Both the position numbers and the translations under genes were made by a program. 64,000 nucleotides of DNA from Halocaridina rubra (Eukaryota > Arthropoda > Malacostraca > Decapoda > Atyidae), in NCBI GenBank assembly GCA_037179515.1, contig JAXCGZ010001900.1:132501-196500 (forward strand). The letters run 5' to 3'. Positions 44,343 through 55,599 of the stretch are shown piece after piece. Numbering within the stretch: position 1 is the stretch's first letter; every line of letters starts with the position of its first letter. A model generated the notes under the pieces. It was given only the letters and a program-made list of their open reading frames with translations, did not search any database and had not been told where the DNA came from.

Positions 44343-45274
44343 TAGAAAGGGGTGAAATGAAATTAGAATTTATTAGGAAAAGTGATAGATTTTTACGGGC
44401 TCATAACCAGTCTTCAGAGGATGAGATTTTCGTTTATCACATTCAGTGAAAAGAAACTTCTCAGCAATGTATATCAGCTGTAATTTACAGGTTAAGGAAT
44501 TAACTTTGGCATGTGAGATTCCAGTTTGGTAATCTACAAAATTTCGTGTGTATGGGAATGGAATCTGAAAATAAAATCCATAAGATTTATCCAGTAACGA
44601 ATGTAACTAATTCTCGAAAATAAACCAATTTGCTTGACCCACGAGCTTTACCATACACTATCCCTCACCTTGTTGTGCTAGATGAATTCCTGTGAAGATG
44701 CCACGTAATTAAGATTTGAAATAAACTTAGACTGCCCAGGCGAGATGTTGCCTCTGGGCAGTCTCGGCGCCAAAATAGCGTCTCATTGTCCCTCCTGGTG
44801 AGTTCATCTGTAGGATACATTTCTGGAGCAGTAATTGGCTCTGATATCATTTTAAGGACTATTTTAGTGGTGGTCCCTGGCAGGCAATTATAGCAGAGAT
44901 GCAAGGGAGAGACAGTATTTTTAGGTGCAACAAGTGGAAGCAAATAAAATAAAACGAGAATAATAATGAAAAGTTAGGTTACTGGAAAAATATCTCATAA
45001 TTTTCTTGGCTCGTAGCAGACAGAAAATAGGAGCAGCCTTTATATCGGGGCTATGCTTCTACACGTACAAGAAGAGTAAATAAGGTATATTTAAAATTAG
45101 CTATAAGCTAAAATACAAATTGCGAATAATCATAATCTGCAAAAGTCAAGAAGTGGGAATTATTTTTTTAGTTAGAAAAAAACAGTTATGTTACTAATTT
45201 ATTTAATAAGGCATCTAACAGCCTCTGGTGACTTTGAGCGAAACACTCTGTCACAAGGATAAGGGAATGAAAGT
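44343..45274. other. Spacer without recognisable gene
   Basis: Short frames on the minus strand (44665-44943 and 45186-45458) show no domain or repeat-family motif. I see nothing supportable here. Confidence 0.5.
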
Positions 45275-45915
45275 AATATAGAGGTAAATGTATTGACATA
45301 TTTGTCTCCAGAAATGCATATCGATTTTGTAGTAAACACAGAATATACTTTTTTTTTTTTATCAAACCTTCAGGTATGTGAACAAAGAAATGCTCAGAAA
45401 TATTTGCATGATATATGACGCCTTCAGATTGAATATACATTACCCTTTTGGAATCCACACTTTGAAATCACATTTTAAATAAACTGGAGTGACTTTAGAG
45501 ACATGCTACAAAGCTGGTGACAGAGATACGTAATCTCAGTTATGAGCTAAAGGAGGTAGACGTACCAACACTCGAAGGAAGATGGAGAAGAGGGGATAGC
45601 GTAACTATTTTTAAATTCCTTCAAGATTTTGACAGAGTGGATTTGGTTAGATATTTTTATATGGATGGTTCTAGTACTTGAGGTTTTAGTTTGAATCTTC
45701 GTTAGAAAACTTCTTTGCAGGATTTAAGAAAGTACTTTTTTAGTGTAAGAGAAGTCGATCATTGGAGTTCGCTCAGTAAAGAGATAGTAAATGGTAGTTA
45801 CATTCATTGTACCTAGGTTAGGCTGAAATAGTGTTACCAAGTAAAAAATGAAACCGACCAGTATATAGGGAGTTATGAGCACATGAGCATAATTAGGTAA
45901 ATGCTAATAGGCATT
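45275..45915 (+). pseudogene. CR1-like 3' fragment (A9)
   Basis: It begins with the LSPEMHIDFVVN tract, runs through the family C-terminus with many frame changes, and ends in a decayed 3' UTR (ACCGACCAGTATATAGGGAG, then AATTAGGTAA near 45890). Confidence 0.75.
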
Positions 45916-45930
45916 ATAGTTAGTTACTTC

Positions 45931-45977
45931 CGGTTTTACGTCACGGACTCCCTTTTCTACCAAGGGCTAGGACGGTT
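45931..45977 (-). repeat. 47-bp dispersed motif, copy 2
   Basis: The reverse complement differs from the copy at 63243-63289 at one position only. It contains the inverted pair CCCTT/AAGGG around a 7-base loop. Confidence 0.8.
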
Positions 45978-46124
45978 CCCTTCTTGCGAAGGACTAGTTT
46001 TGGTATATGTAATCGTTACCCTGAGTGCATCCCCTTGCTAACCTCAGACCGTGACGGGGCACGAAGCAAATAGGTATTATACACTACAGTAAGTACACTC
46101 ACTGGAGTTCCCATGACTTAGAAT

Positions 46125-47120
46125 GCAAATTAAGGAGAATTCTGAACATCTTAGAAGTCATTTTCAAGAGATGAAGGCAATCCACGAAAGTATTTCAATC
46201 TCTTCAGGTTCAGTAACAAAAAATATGGCAGTGGAGTACTTTTTGCTTGAAATTTTAGTTACTCTTGATAAGAGGGAGCTAGTAATATACTAAATGAAAG
46301 AAGCTCTGAAAAATTTAGCCCTTTTATGAATAGACACTTTATGCAGAGAAATCTGTGATGATATTAGGCATCTGCCAATCTTTACACTCAACATAGGAGG
46401 AAACAGCACGATAAAAAGCTAGTCTACAATAACATTACGTATATCGTCCACTTGCTAAATATAAAGAGGAAAGAAAAGCAAGATTGATTAATGAATTCTT
46501 TATTATGGGAACGCACTAGGAAATACTGATGAAGGCGCAAAATCTAACAGACAGTCAAGAATGCAGGAGATCTTCAGTCGACCTGACAAAGAAAGGAGGA
46601 ACAGAATATAAATTGCATTTCATAAGGAGCGATAAAGAATATTACAGAAAGCCAAGAAATACTGTGTTATCAGAACTACATTATTGAAGTGATGGTCAAG
46701 CTGCTTCTAAAACTGTGGCTTAAAGGAAGGATAAACAGTGCTAAGTCAGATATAGTATTTATTACAGAGACACAAAAAAGCAGATAAATGGAATGATAAA
46801 GCCTTTTTAGAGATTACCGAGAACAAAAAATCTGTAAGAAGTGGAGGAAGGATAGCTTTGATCGTTAGTGATTTTATTTGAGTATAGAAAGTATTGCAGC
46901 CTTAGATTGAACTTTCTGGCCGTTTATGGTGACTTACAAAAAAATGATGCTCAGAAAGCATCACTAAGGAATCAAGAAATACTTGATTTATAAAAGGTAA
47001 GAGATATATTTACTCTAATATGATAAATACAGTTGTGAACATTGCATGTAAGAGAAAATATTGGATACTAGATATGGATAATTTCCATTATCCAAAAATA
47101 AACTGGAATACTCTTAATCG
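46125..47120 (+). pseudogene. CR1-like element, proximal part (A10: ORF1 and endonuclease)
   Basis: ORF1-like sequence is recognisable near 46130-46300. The endonuclease start lies near 46755, and NTVVNIACKRKYWILDMDNFHYPKINWN near 47025-47110 corresponds to the endonuclease block of A2 (3630-3725). The sequence is then interrupted by the Jockey-like insertion B3 and continues at about 48600. Confidence 0.72.
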
Positions 47121-47125
47121 AAACT

Positions 47126-48413
47126 TTGCTCAATGCTCACTTCTTGAAACGTCTTGAATCTAACTCACTTATCTCCGATCACCAGTACGGCTTCTGCAAG
47201 GCAAGATCCACTGGTGATCTCCTGTCCTATCTTACTCATGTATGGTCATCTTCTCTGAGGAACTATGGGGAATCCTTTGTCGTCGCCCTTGATATCTCTA
47301 AGGCTTTTGACAGAGTCTGGCACAAGGCTCTGTTGGCCAAACTCCCTGCCTATGGCTTTACCCATTTTTTCTGTTCTCTGATTTCAAGTTTTCTTACTAA
47401 CCGTTCTATATCTGTAGTTGTTGATGGCGCGACATCTAGCCCTTTTCTGTTTTCAGTGGTGTTCCACAGGGCTCTGTTCTTTCACCTACTCTCTTCCTTC
47501 TCTTCATCAATGATCTTCTACAATCCCCATCTTCCTCTCTTCTTCATGCCTCTGCCGATGATTCTACCCTTCACTTTTCCTCTGCCTTTTCTTCACAACC
47601 TTCATCTATTACTCGTAATCAATCTCGTATCACTTTTTCTTCTACTCTTAACTCCGATTTGCAGAGAGTATCTGAATGGGGCACTCAAAATTTAGTTAAA
47701 TTCAGTGCCTCCAAGACACAGTTTCTTGCTATCTCTTTATCTTCTTCTCCTCCTGATAACCCTATTGTCTTCAAAATTAATGAAATTTACCCTCTTAACT
47801 CTATCAATATATTAGGAATCCATATAGCCTCTAACTTGTCTTGGAGGAATCACATAATCCAAATTTCTAAATCTTCATCCAAAAAATTGGGGTTTTGTTT
47901 CGTTTTCGTTATTATGTTTCCTCATTGCAGTTACTTAAAATTTACAAAGGTCTTATCCGCCCCTGCTTAGAATACTGCTCACACATCTGGGGTGCTTCTT
48001 CCTATACTTATCTTCTTGTTGGGTTGAATCTAAGACAGTCAGACTCATTAATGATCCTTCTCTTACTTCTAACCTGGATTCTCTCTCTCTTCGCCGTAAG
48101 GTATCTTCCCTTTCGCTTTTCTATCGCTACTACTTCCATCGCTGCTCTGATGAGTTGGCGGGTTGCATCCCTCCTCCACTGCCGAGGCTGCGTAACACTC
48201 GCCAAGCGGCCTCATCTCACAGGTACTGTGTGGAGATTTGTAGCTAGCGGATTGGTCGTTGCAGCGACTGCTTCTTCCCATATACCTCCAGACTCTGGAA
48301 CTTTCTTCCTCCTTCTGTCTTTCCTAATTCTTATAACCTTTCATTCTTCAGAAGGCAGATCTATCGTCATCTCAGAGCCTAGTCCTCCATATCTATGGGT
48401 CCTCTTTTCTTAG
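47126..48413 (+). pseudogene. Reverse transcriptase of Jockey-like element B3
   Basis: The first 189 codons (47126-47695) include VALDISKAFDRVWHKALLAK (motif A) and VVDGATSSPF. A frame loss near 47455 shifts the GVPQGS block and the active-site block. The latter reads HASADDSTLHF in another frame near 47546, with Ser where Tyr is usual. QRVSEWGTQNLVKFSASKTQ (about 47660-47720) and the C-terminal region continue in changing frames to 48413. Confidence 0.85.
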
Positions 48414-48530
48414 ACTGTTTTTTTCTGTCTGTCGTTTTCCTTTGTGTGACATTACCTCATCTCTGCCTTGCCCATAACCTTTTTCTTTTCCTTCGTCTTG
48501 GTATTTTCTCGTGCCCGGGCCTTTGTTGAT

Positions 48531-48549
48531 GAGGGCAGTTTCTGCCTGT
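48531..48549 (+). other. 3'-terminal hairpin of the Jockey-like family
   Basis: GGCAG (48534-48538) pairs with CTGCC (48542-48546) around a TTT loop, about 25 bp before the poly(A) tail. The same hairpin exists in B4 near 57530. Confidence 0.55.
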
Positions 48550-48589
48550 CCCGGTGTCACACTCTTAAAAAAAAAAAATCCACGTACTG

Positions 48590-50313
48590 AAAAAAAAAGT
48601 TTGCAGCAACATTTTTAGTTTGCATCCAACGGAATTTCTTATTCCAATATTCACTTGAAAAAACAAAGGCTGAAACAGAAGACGAAACATCATTACCTGA
48701 TGGAGTATACATAAATACAAGACTGAATATATGTAATATACAGAAAAGTCCTTTTTTTTGAAAATGGGACTACTTTGTATTATTGATAGAATACATCGTC
48801 AAGGATGTTTTCCTTGAGAGTATGGGTGGCCGGGAAAAAATATGGAAGAATTATCCACAAGGAGATTATAAGAGAATAAATAACCACTTTACAAGTATTA
48901 ATATGAAGGTCCATTTCAACAGCAAATCTTAACAGGAGATGTATCAGTAGCTGTGAGGATTTAAGAAGATTTTTAGTTGTGGAATGCCATTTACAAGAAT
49001 AGAAATACTTATTGATAATTAGAAATTGTTCAGTAATATAAGATTTGCTAAGAAGAGGAGACACGTATATTTGAATAGGTATACATGAATCAGAAACGTA
49101 CAGTTGTGTACAAGAGTATAAAAACAAGAAATGATCATCTTTGCATAAAAAGAGAGGCAGACAGGAAATAAGAAAAGGACATTGTGAGAAGAGCTGTGAA
49201 AAGTCTCAAACCCCTCCACAGCTTTATTAGCAGAAAATTATAGATCAAAGAACAAGCTATATATTTGTAAAGAGAAGACGAATGCATCTTTGAGACATAT
49301 GAAGAGTTCCGTGATTAGGTGAAAAAAAAGGATTCATGCAATATATTTGCATTTCAAAATTCTGTACTCACAACTAACGAGGAGATGAAAGAACCAGCCC
49401 AATATAAAGGAACATTCTCTTTTCAGTAATAGAAGTACGAAGAACATTCTTGGAATTAGATACTTACAAAACTGTGGATCTTAATCATATATACCCAAAT
49501 GTGCTTAAGGAATGTATTGCACCATTGGTTCTTGTACTTTACATCATAATGTAAAGTTGCTTGCACTAGAGAGATTCCAAGATGCTGGAATTACTGAGCA
49601 TTGTACGCATCTAAAAAAAAGAAAAAACAAAGCTCCTAGCTATTGCTGTATTTCAGTAACTAGTTTAAGTTGCATAGTTTTGGTGTAATGCTTACGAGCA
49701 GGCAGGTCTATACAAGTATTAAAAAGCTTACTGGAGTGTCATTTGAAAATCTACAATAATGACAAGAGTTTGTGGAAATATCTTAAAGTGGATTCGAATT
49801 CATTTAGATGGCAGAGTGTATAGGATGAGAGCAAGGCATGCAAAATCAGACTGGAGATAGGATAGAAATAGGGTTTCACGATGTTTAGTTTTAGGGCCCA
49901 TTCTGTTGCTTATGTATGTAAATGTGCAAGTGGCTTTACATACATTTTGTTATACATTTACGTATGATACAGGAGTTGGGAAACTGGAATAAATTAAAAT
50001 TATTGATTACAAACTCAAGGTAGACCTTGATAGTCTAATGGTGTGGTCATATATGTTGTCAGTGAGGCTTAGTACTTATAGGAGTAAATGAGAATGTGCA
50101 AGAGTGAAAGAATGACCACATTTGGGTATTCAACGTCAGGAGAGTAAATCAGACTCTGAGAGTGAAAGAGATGTAGGGATCACTGTATTAGGTATATTTG
50201 TTTCTAAATATACTCTTAGATGACATAGGAAAGGAAGTTTATGCCTATTAGCAAATATAATTGTGGCTTCAGACATGCAGACCAACAGAATTATAGAAAT
50301 ATGTTCAGGACAA
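48590..50313 (+). pseudogene. CR1-like element A10, central part
   Basis: GTTTLYY-LIEYIVKDVFLESMGGR, near 48765-48830, matches A2 around 3910-3985. Near 49430-49520 is VRRTFLELDTYKTVDLNHIYPNVLKEC, the RT DGI-type block. A run of RT tracts follows to QNYRNMFRTM at about 50300. It is interrupted there by Gypsy F and resumes at 55342. Confidence 0.72.
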
Positions 50314-50749
50314 TGTTATGTTTCTAACCTGTTCAAGATAAGTAGATGGTTGTAAAGCTTTATGAAGGTACATAATTGTGTATGATGTGTAGTCATTATA
50401 ATACATATACCATTCTCATCATTAAAGTTATAGAGATAAAGTGGGGTTGATATATATACACAACAATACTGTAACTGCTTTTATTTTGCTACACCATTTG
50501 TAGAAGAGCATAAATTCTAAAACGAAACAAAATACATAAATGACATGAAAACAATCAGTAATACTGGATAAGATCAAATTCCTTGTAAGAAGGATCGAAA
50601 CCCTTGTATGAAGAATCTAAGCACATTATCGAAGCACTTGTTAGAAGGATCGAAGCACATTATTTGTGGGTGTCAAACCTAAATAATAGAAAACACTTTC
50701 TGAGTGTTCAATAGAAACTTAACACTAAAGGGGTATCTTTGACACAACA
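50314..50749 (-). repeat. 3' LTR of Gypsy F
   Basis: This is a 436-bp repeat, closely matching 54905-55341, with TGTT/AACA tips. On the minus strand an AAGGGGAAAGAAG polypurine tract lies immediately next to it (50750-50762). Confidence 0.9.
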
Positions 50750-50977
50750 CTTCTTTCCCCTTAAAAGAGTTTTGAGTCCATGTATGGGTATATACAAAAT
50801 ATATCTTGTCTTAATATCTATGTTATCATAATATCATTCATGGTTACAAATCTAACTATCAGGAAGTACCCTGTGTGCAACCTGACTCTGGGGTAAAGGC
50901 ACTGTTAACACATCTACTGAAAATGAAACCTCTGTTTTCGTGATTGGTTCCACTGCATTTCTGGGACGAAGAGTTTG

Positions 50978-51835
50978 TTAAGCATCAGACTGAGCTGCTG
51001 AGAGGTGGTGCCTATTGTCAGACCAAGAAGGCTTTACCTGATCAATGTGTCTCTTCATTACATTCCCATTTACTCGAGCATCATAATGCATATTCCCAAC
51101 CTTTCGTGTAATTTCCACAGGTATCCACTTGTCTGGTGTGTATATGATATACAAGGACTGGAGACGAAGGTCGAAAGTATCGTGTCTCCTTTTGGTGTTG
51201 TAATTGTGTCCAGCCTTTGTTCTGCTGATCACTAAGAAAATCAGGCAACATCAGATCTAACTTAGTCTTAATTCTCCTCCCCATCAATAAAACTGATGGT
51301 GCCATACCCGTAGTTGCATGTGGGGTAGTTCAACAACTTAAGAGAAATTTACTTATGCTAGTAGGAACAGTAGCATGCGAGGCTTGTCGACATTTCATGT
51401 TATGCTTAAATGTCTGGGCAAATCTTTCAGCCTCCCCATTTGTGGCTGGATGATAAGGTGCAGAAAAGGTGTGTAAAATACCGTTTACATCCAAAAAATC
51501 TTTGAATTCCTGGGAAGAATTTGAGAACCATTTATCAGATACTATGCGCTCTGGCAGACCATGGACTGCAAAAAGTGGCATTAATGCTTTGGTACTGCAA
51601 AGTGAGGTAGTTAACTTCACTGGAATAACCTCTGGCCATTTACTGTAAGCATCTACAACAATTAAGTAAGAATATCCAAGAAATGGGTAAGCAAAATCAA
51701 TGTGTGGCCATTGCCAAGCATGTCTAGGATATTCCCATGGGTGCAAACGTGGTAGTTTGGGATTAATTTGATTGATGGAACAAGTCTTACATTTCCGAAC
51801 AGACATTTCAATGCCCTTGTCCATTCCAGGCCACT
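50978..51835 (-). pseudogene. Integrase of Gypsy F
   Basis: Read from 51824: CKTCSINQINPKLPRLHPWEY (zinc-binding end), WPHIDFAYPFLGYSYLIVVD (first Asp), RIVSDKWFSNSSQEFKDFL (second catalytic block, where the usual SDNG reads SDKW) and FSAPYHPATNGEAERFAQTFK (Glu block) are open for 164 codons. After a break, PSVLLMGRRIKTKLDLMLPD and a C-terminal tract (VEITRKVGNMHYDARVNG) finish near 50978. Confidence 0.85.
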
Positions 51836-53600
51836 ACATGCAACTTTTAGCTATTGCTTTAGCTCTTGCAATTCCCTGGTGATTCTCATGTAGATCAGTG
51901 AGTACCTGTTCCCTAAGCTGCTTAGGAACAACAACTCTGGCCTCAGGTAATATGCAGTCCTGCACTAAGTTCAGACCATACCGCCACATATGGTTTACAT
52001 TCATCCTTAGTCATTGCTGAACCTCGGCCAGTGAGTAAATGCTGAAGTATCTTGGACAATATTGGATCCTGTTTTGGGCTTTTAGCTATATGTATAGCCA
52101 TGATAGGTAAGTTGTAGCTGCCTAACAACAAAATACTGACATCATGATCTGTTGGAAATTCGTCTGCGGGTAAGAGAGATAGTGCACCTGCATTGCCTAT
52201 CTTGGTAGCAAACTTTTACTCATATGTACATTTATTAGCTGCTAAAATGATAGCCCACCTTTGTAGTCGTGCAGCGACTAGAGTAGGTAAACCTGCTTTG
52301 GGACCCAAAATGGCTAATAATGGTTTATGGTTAGTGACTAACTTAAATTCCATCCTGCCGTATAGGTATATGTGAAATTTCTTTACAGCATACACTAGTC
52401 CAAGGCCCTCCTTTTCAATTTGTGAATGGTTTCTTTCAGCCTTATTCAACAGCTTAGATACATAAGCAATTGGTCTTTCTGTGCCATTGGGCATACATGA
52501 GCTAATATTGCACCTAAGCCTACCTGTGAGGCGTCACACACTAGTTTTACCGGTAAGTCCATTCTGAAATGCGTCAAGAACTTTGGAGAAGCTATTTCTG
52601 CTTTTATCTTCTCAAATGACTGTTGACAGTCCACTGACTAGTGCCATGCTACGTCTTTGTATAGCAGTCGATATAGTGGTTCTGCTAGGGTAGCAAAGTC
52701 TTTTATGAACTTTCCGTAAAATGTCATAAGTTCTAAATATGACCGTAGCTCCACAACATTTTCAGGCACTTTTGCTGACTGTGCTGCCCTGACTTTGTCA
52801 TCTGTCTTGCGAATACCCTGGTCATTTATAATGAACCCTATATACTGAATTGCTGAAACTTTAAGAAGACATTTGCTCTTTTTTATTTTCATTCCATTGT
52901 CTTGGATATGTTCCAATACTGCTACTAGTCTTTCATGATGCTCTCTCTCTCTCGTCCTTTCCTGCTACTAATATGCCATCAACGAAACAAAATACTCAGG
53001 GCAATCCATTGAATATCTTATCCATTGCTAGCTGACATATTGCGGGACTGCTGGCTACTCCATATTATAGTGTTTTGGGACGAAATAACCCTAAATGAGT
53101 ATTTATTGTACATTTTTCCTGTGACTTGTCATCCATGACCAACTGCTGAAAGGCATGTTTTAGGTAAATTTTTAAAAAGATCTTACATTCTCCTAGGACT
53201 GCAAGCATATTTATAGGGCTGGGTAGAGGGTATTGGGCAACTTGTAACTGTGGGTTTAGTGTTACCTTATAATCTCCACTCAACCAAACACCTTCATCTT
53301 GTTTTGCTTCTGGAACTAAAGGGGTTCCCCAGTCTGAATGCATGACTCTTTCCCGTGTGCCTTCTGCTTCTAACCTTTTAATTTCCTGTTCAACTGAGGC
53401 TTTTAAAGCAAATGGAATAGGTCTAGGAGCAAAAATCTTGGGTGTTGCATCAGATTTCAGACCTAAGGTTGCCTTTGTGTTTTTTTTACTGTGCCATGTC
53501 CATCAGTAAAAATTTCCTCAAATTCTGAAAACACATCACTCACAGGGGGTAACAGTTTTATTTTCTACCTTCAGAACTTTCAAAGTTTCCGACCATTTTA
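51836..53600 (-). pseudogene. RT and RNase H of Gypsy F
   Basis: Minus-strand blocks, in order: DWGTPLVPEAKQDEGVWLSGDYK (about 53270-53340), YLKHAFQQLVMDDKSQE (about 53110-53170), and a damaged active site FVDGILVAG near 52970, where the second Asp has become Gly. Then VSAIQYIGFIINDQGIRK (about 52810-52870), a thumb block, KLVCDASQVGLGAILAHV (RNase H Asp, about 52510-52550), KEGLGLVYAVKKFHIYLYGR (Glu) and KLVTNHKPLLAILG (about 52300-52330). A short (CT)n tract at about 52941-52954 lies inside. The catalytic change alone makes the RT inactive. Confidence 0.85.
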
Positions 53601-53745
53601 ACTGAAATTGTCTCCACTAATTTAAACCCATTAATGTCTGACCTTGGCCTTTCACAATGTTGAGGGGCAGATCCTGTGCTATCTGCTGATCATACTGAAC
53701 AGTAACCTTGGTGAACCTACTACCTCGATGTTGTGCATTGAAATC

Positions 53746-54799
53746 TCACAGAAGTTTATTGCAAGCTTCTATGGACAAATCAGGTATTTTGCATGTCACC
53801 TGTTTGGCCATCACAGAGACATCTGCTGCTGTGTAAGCCAGCATGACAACCAGCACACTGTTTATGCTTACTGTAATCATTAACCACTTGATTTTGCTAC
53901 TTATAGAGTTAATTTGAAAAGCAAATTCCGGTTTACTATTATCTAATTGCTCTGATGGCTTGTCTGACTGATCATTCTGTTGTGTTTCAGGTCTAACTGA
54001 GGAATAATTGATGTGTTTCTCTGTTTTGCGGAGCCTACATATGCCACTGAAACGACCATTGCGTTCATAACTGTTACATTTCTTGTCAGTTGCTGGGCAC
54101 TTTGTCCTGTCACTGGGATAATGACCTGCCTTACCACACCTGAAACATGGCTTTATATTTGTGGATTGTTTACCCTCAGGTTTCTTTTGAACTGTTGTGC
54201 TCTTTCTTTGTTGCCATGCTTGTTTACCATACCGGGAGGACAATTTATTGACCTGAGAATTATATTGTGAACCCTCAATGGCTTGAGCTTGAGAATTTGC
54301 TAATTCCAGAATCCTAGCAGTGTCTAAAACCTTATCTAATGTTAGGGAGTCCTCCAGAAGCAATTTTTTCCTAAGTTCGTGTGAATTACACTTGACTATA
54401 AACTGATCTGTTATGACATCCTCCTTGTTATTGAACTCACACGTAGAAGCTAGCTCTTTCAACTTGGTAACAAAGGCATCAGCTGATTCACTTGCATCAT
54501 GGGTGCATTGGCTAAACCTAAATCACTCATATCTAAAATTAATTTTAGGAGCAAAATAGACATTTAGCAATCAATTGTTTGTTGAAGGATGTTACCTGCA
54601 GGTGTAAGGGTTTTTACACCTCCTGTACCTCTAGACTTGCTATATGGAGTAATAGGGCATGCTTCTGCTCATCTTTGGTGACTCCTAAGGCCTTCAGGTA
54701 GATATCAAACGAATCTATCCACTTATTCCACATCTGTGCAACAGTGGAAGGTTCCTCTTGTATGGAAAACGCTCTGGTCACGGGTAGATCAAGCACCAT
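53746..54799 (-). pseudogene. Gag and protease of Gypsy F
   Basis: Gag starts MVLDLPVTRAFSIQEEPSTV at 54799. It continues, after breaks, with ITDQFIVKCNSHELRKKLL and a zinc knuckle CFRCGKAGHY (about 54150) followed by a Cys-rich second site. The protease region reads VVMLAYTAADVSVMAKQ near 53810-53850, where the catalytic DTGA has become YTAA. The order and motifs fit K02A2.6-like Gypsy elements. Confidence 0.82.
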
Positions 54800-54904
54800 G
54801 GTTGTGGCATGACTGCCGTGGGCTGGTTACAAACTCCTGCCAAAACTTGGTTGGTGCCAAATTTGTGGCCTCCTCTGCCTGGTGTCATTAACATTCATCG
54901 CCGC

Positions 54905-55341
54905 TGTTATGTTTCTCACCTGTTCAAGATAGTAGATGGTTGTAAAGCTCTATGAAACTCTATAATTGTGTATGATGTGTAGTAATTATAATACATATCC
55001 CATTCTCATCATTAATGTTATAGAGATGAAGTGGGGTGTATATGTATACACAACTATAATGTATCTACTTATATTTTGCTATGCCATTTGTAGAAGAGTA
55101 TAAATCCTAAAACTAAACAAAATACATAAATGACATGAGAACAATTTTAATACTGGATAAGGTTAAATCCCTTGTAAGAAGGATCAAAACCATTGTATGA
55201 AGGATCGAAATACATTATGGAAGCACTTGTTAGAAGAATCGAAATACATTATTTGTGAGTATCAAACCTAAATAATAGAAAAACTTCCTGAGTGTACAAT
55301 AAAAACTTAACACTAGTTAAAGGGGTATCTTAGACACAACA
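54905..55341 (-). repeat. 5' LTR of Gypsy F
   Basis: This is a 437-bp repeat. Just inside it the minus strand reads GCGGCGATGAATG, similar to the TGGCGACGAT primer-site position at 63664 in the last element of the window. Confidence 0.9.
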
Positions 55342-55560
55342 CTAATATGTGGTCTAAGCCATATGGGCAACACCATTCTGGTATTTATGCTTAAAATAAA
55401 CTACAAGCACATTGGAAAAATTCTGAAATATGCTGCAAAGTTGGAGACAATAATATAATATCTCCGTTATGAGGAATCGTAGAAGGAGTTAGCTTTATTA
55501 CCAATTGAAGATCGTAAAAATGGACATTCATAGTTTTAAGAATAATAAAAGTGTTAGTGA
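55342..55560 (+). pseudogene. CR1-like element A10, distal part
   Basis: It resumes at the tract matching YVRPMLEYAAPI of A2 (about 5415-5460) and ends with ATTCATAGTTTTAAG near 55525, matching the HSFKD tract of the family C-terminus. It lies directly to the right of Gypsy F. Confidence 0.7.
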
Positions 55561-55599
55561 AAATGAGAAAAAAAATATATCTCTAGATCTTTGGGACAT

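Larger units (their letters stand above)
47121..48580 (+). mobile_element. Jockey-like non-LTR element, 5'-truncated insertion with poly(A) tail (B3)
   Basis: It contains most of the RT and the full 3' end, followed by a run of A (48569-48580). It is nearly identical in sequence to 57490-58970 on the other strand. It is inserted in A10: CR1-like sequence precedes it and resumes after it. Confidence 0.88.
50314..55341 (-). mobile_element. Ty3/Gypsy LTR retrotransposon with both LTRs (F)
   Basis: Direct repeats at 50314-50749 and 54905-55341 start TGTTATG and end ACACAACA. They enclose minus-strand gag, protease, RT, RNase H and integrase in Gypsy order, with a polypurine tract at the inner edge of the low-coordinate LTR. 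The element interrupts A10, whose sequence resumes at 55342. The flanking 4-mers (ACAA and CTAA) do not match perfectly, so the target duplication is not clear. Confidence 0.9.

Noticed and set aside
45186..45458. 90-codon minus-strand frame near 45.3 kb
   Set aside because: It overlaps the CR1-like fragment A9 on the opposite strand and shows no domain of its own.
50310..55345. Four-bp target duplication for Gypsy F
   Set aside because: The flanking bases ACAA and CTAA match only in part, so I do not claim a duplication although the LTRs themselves are clear.
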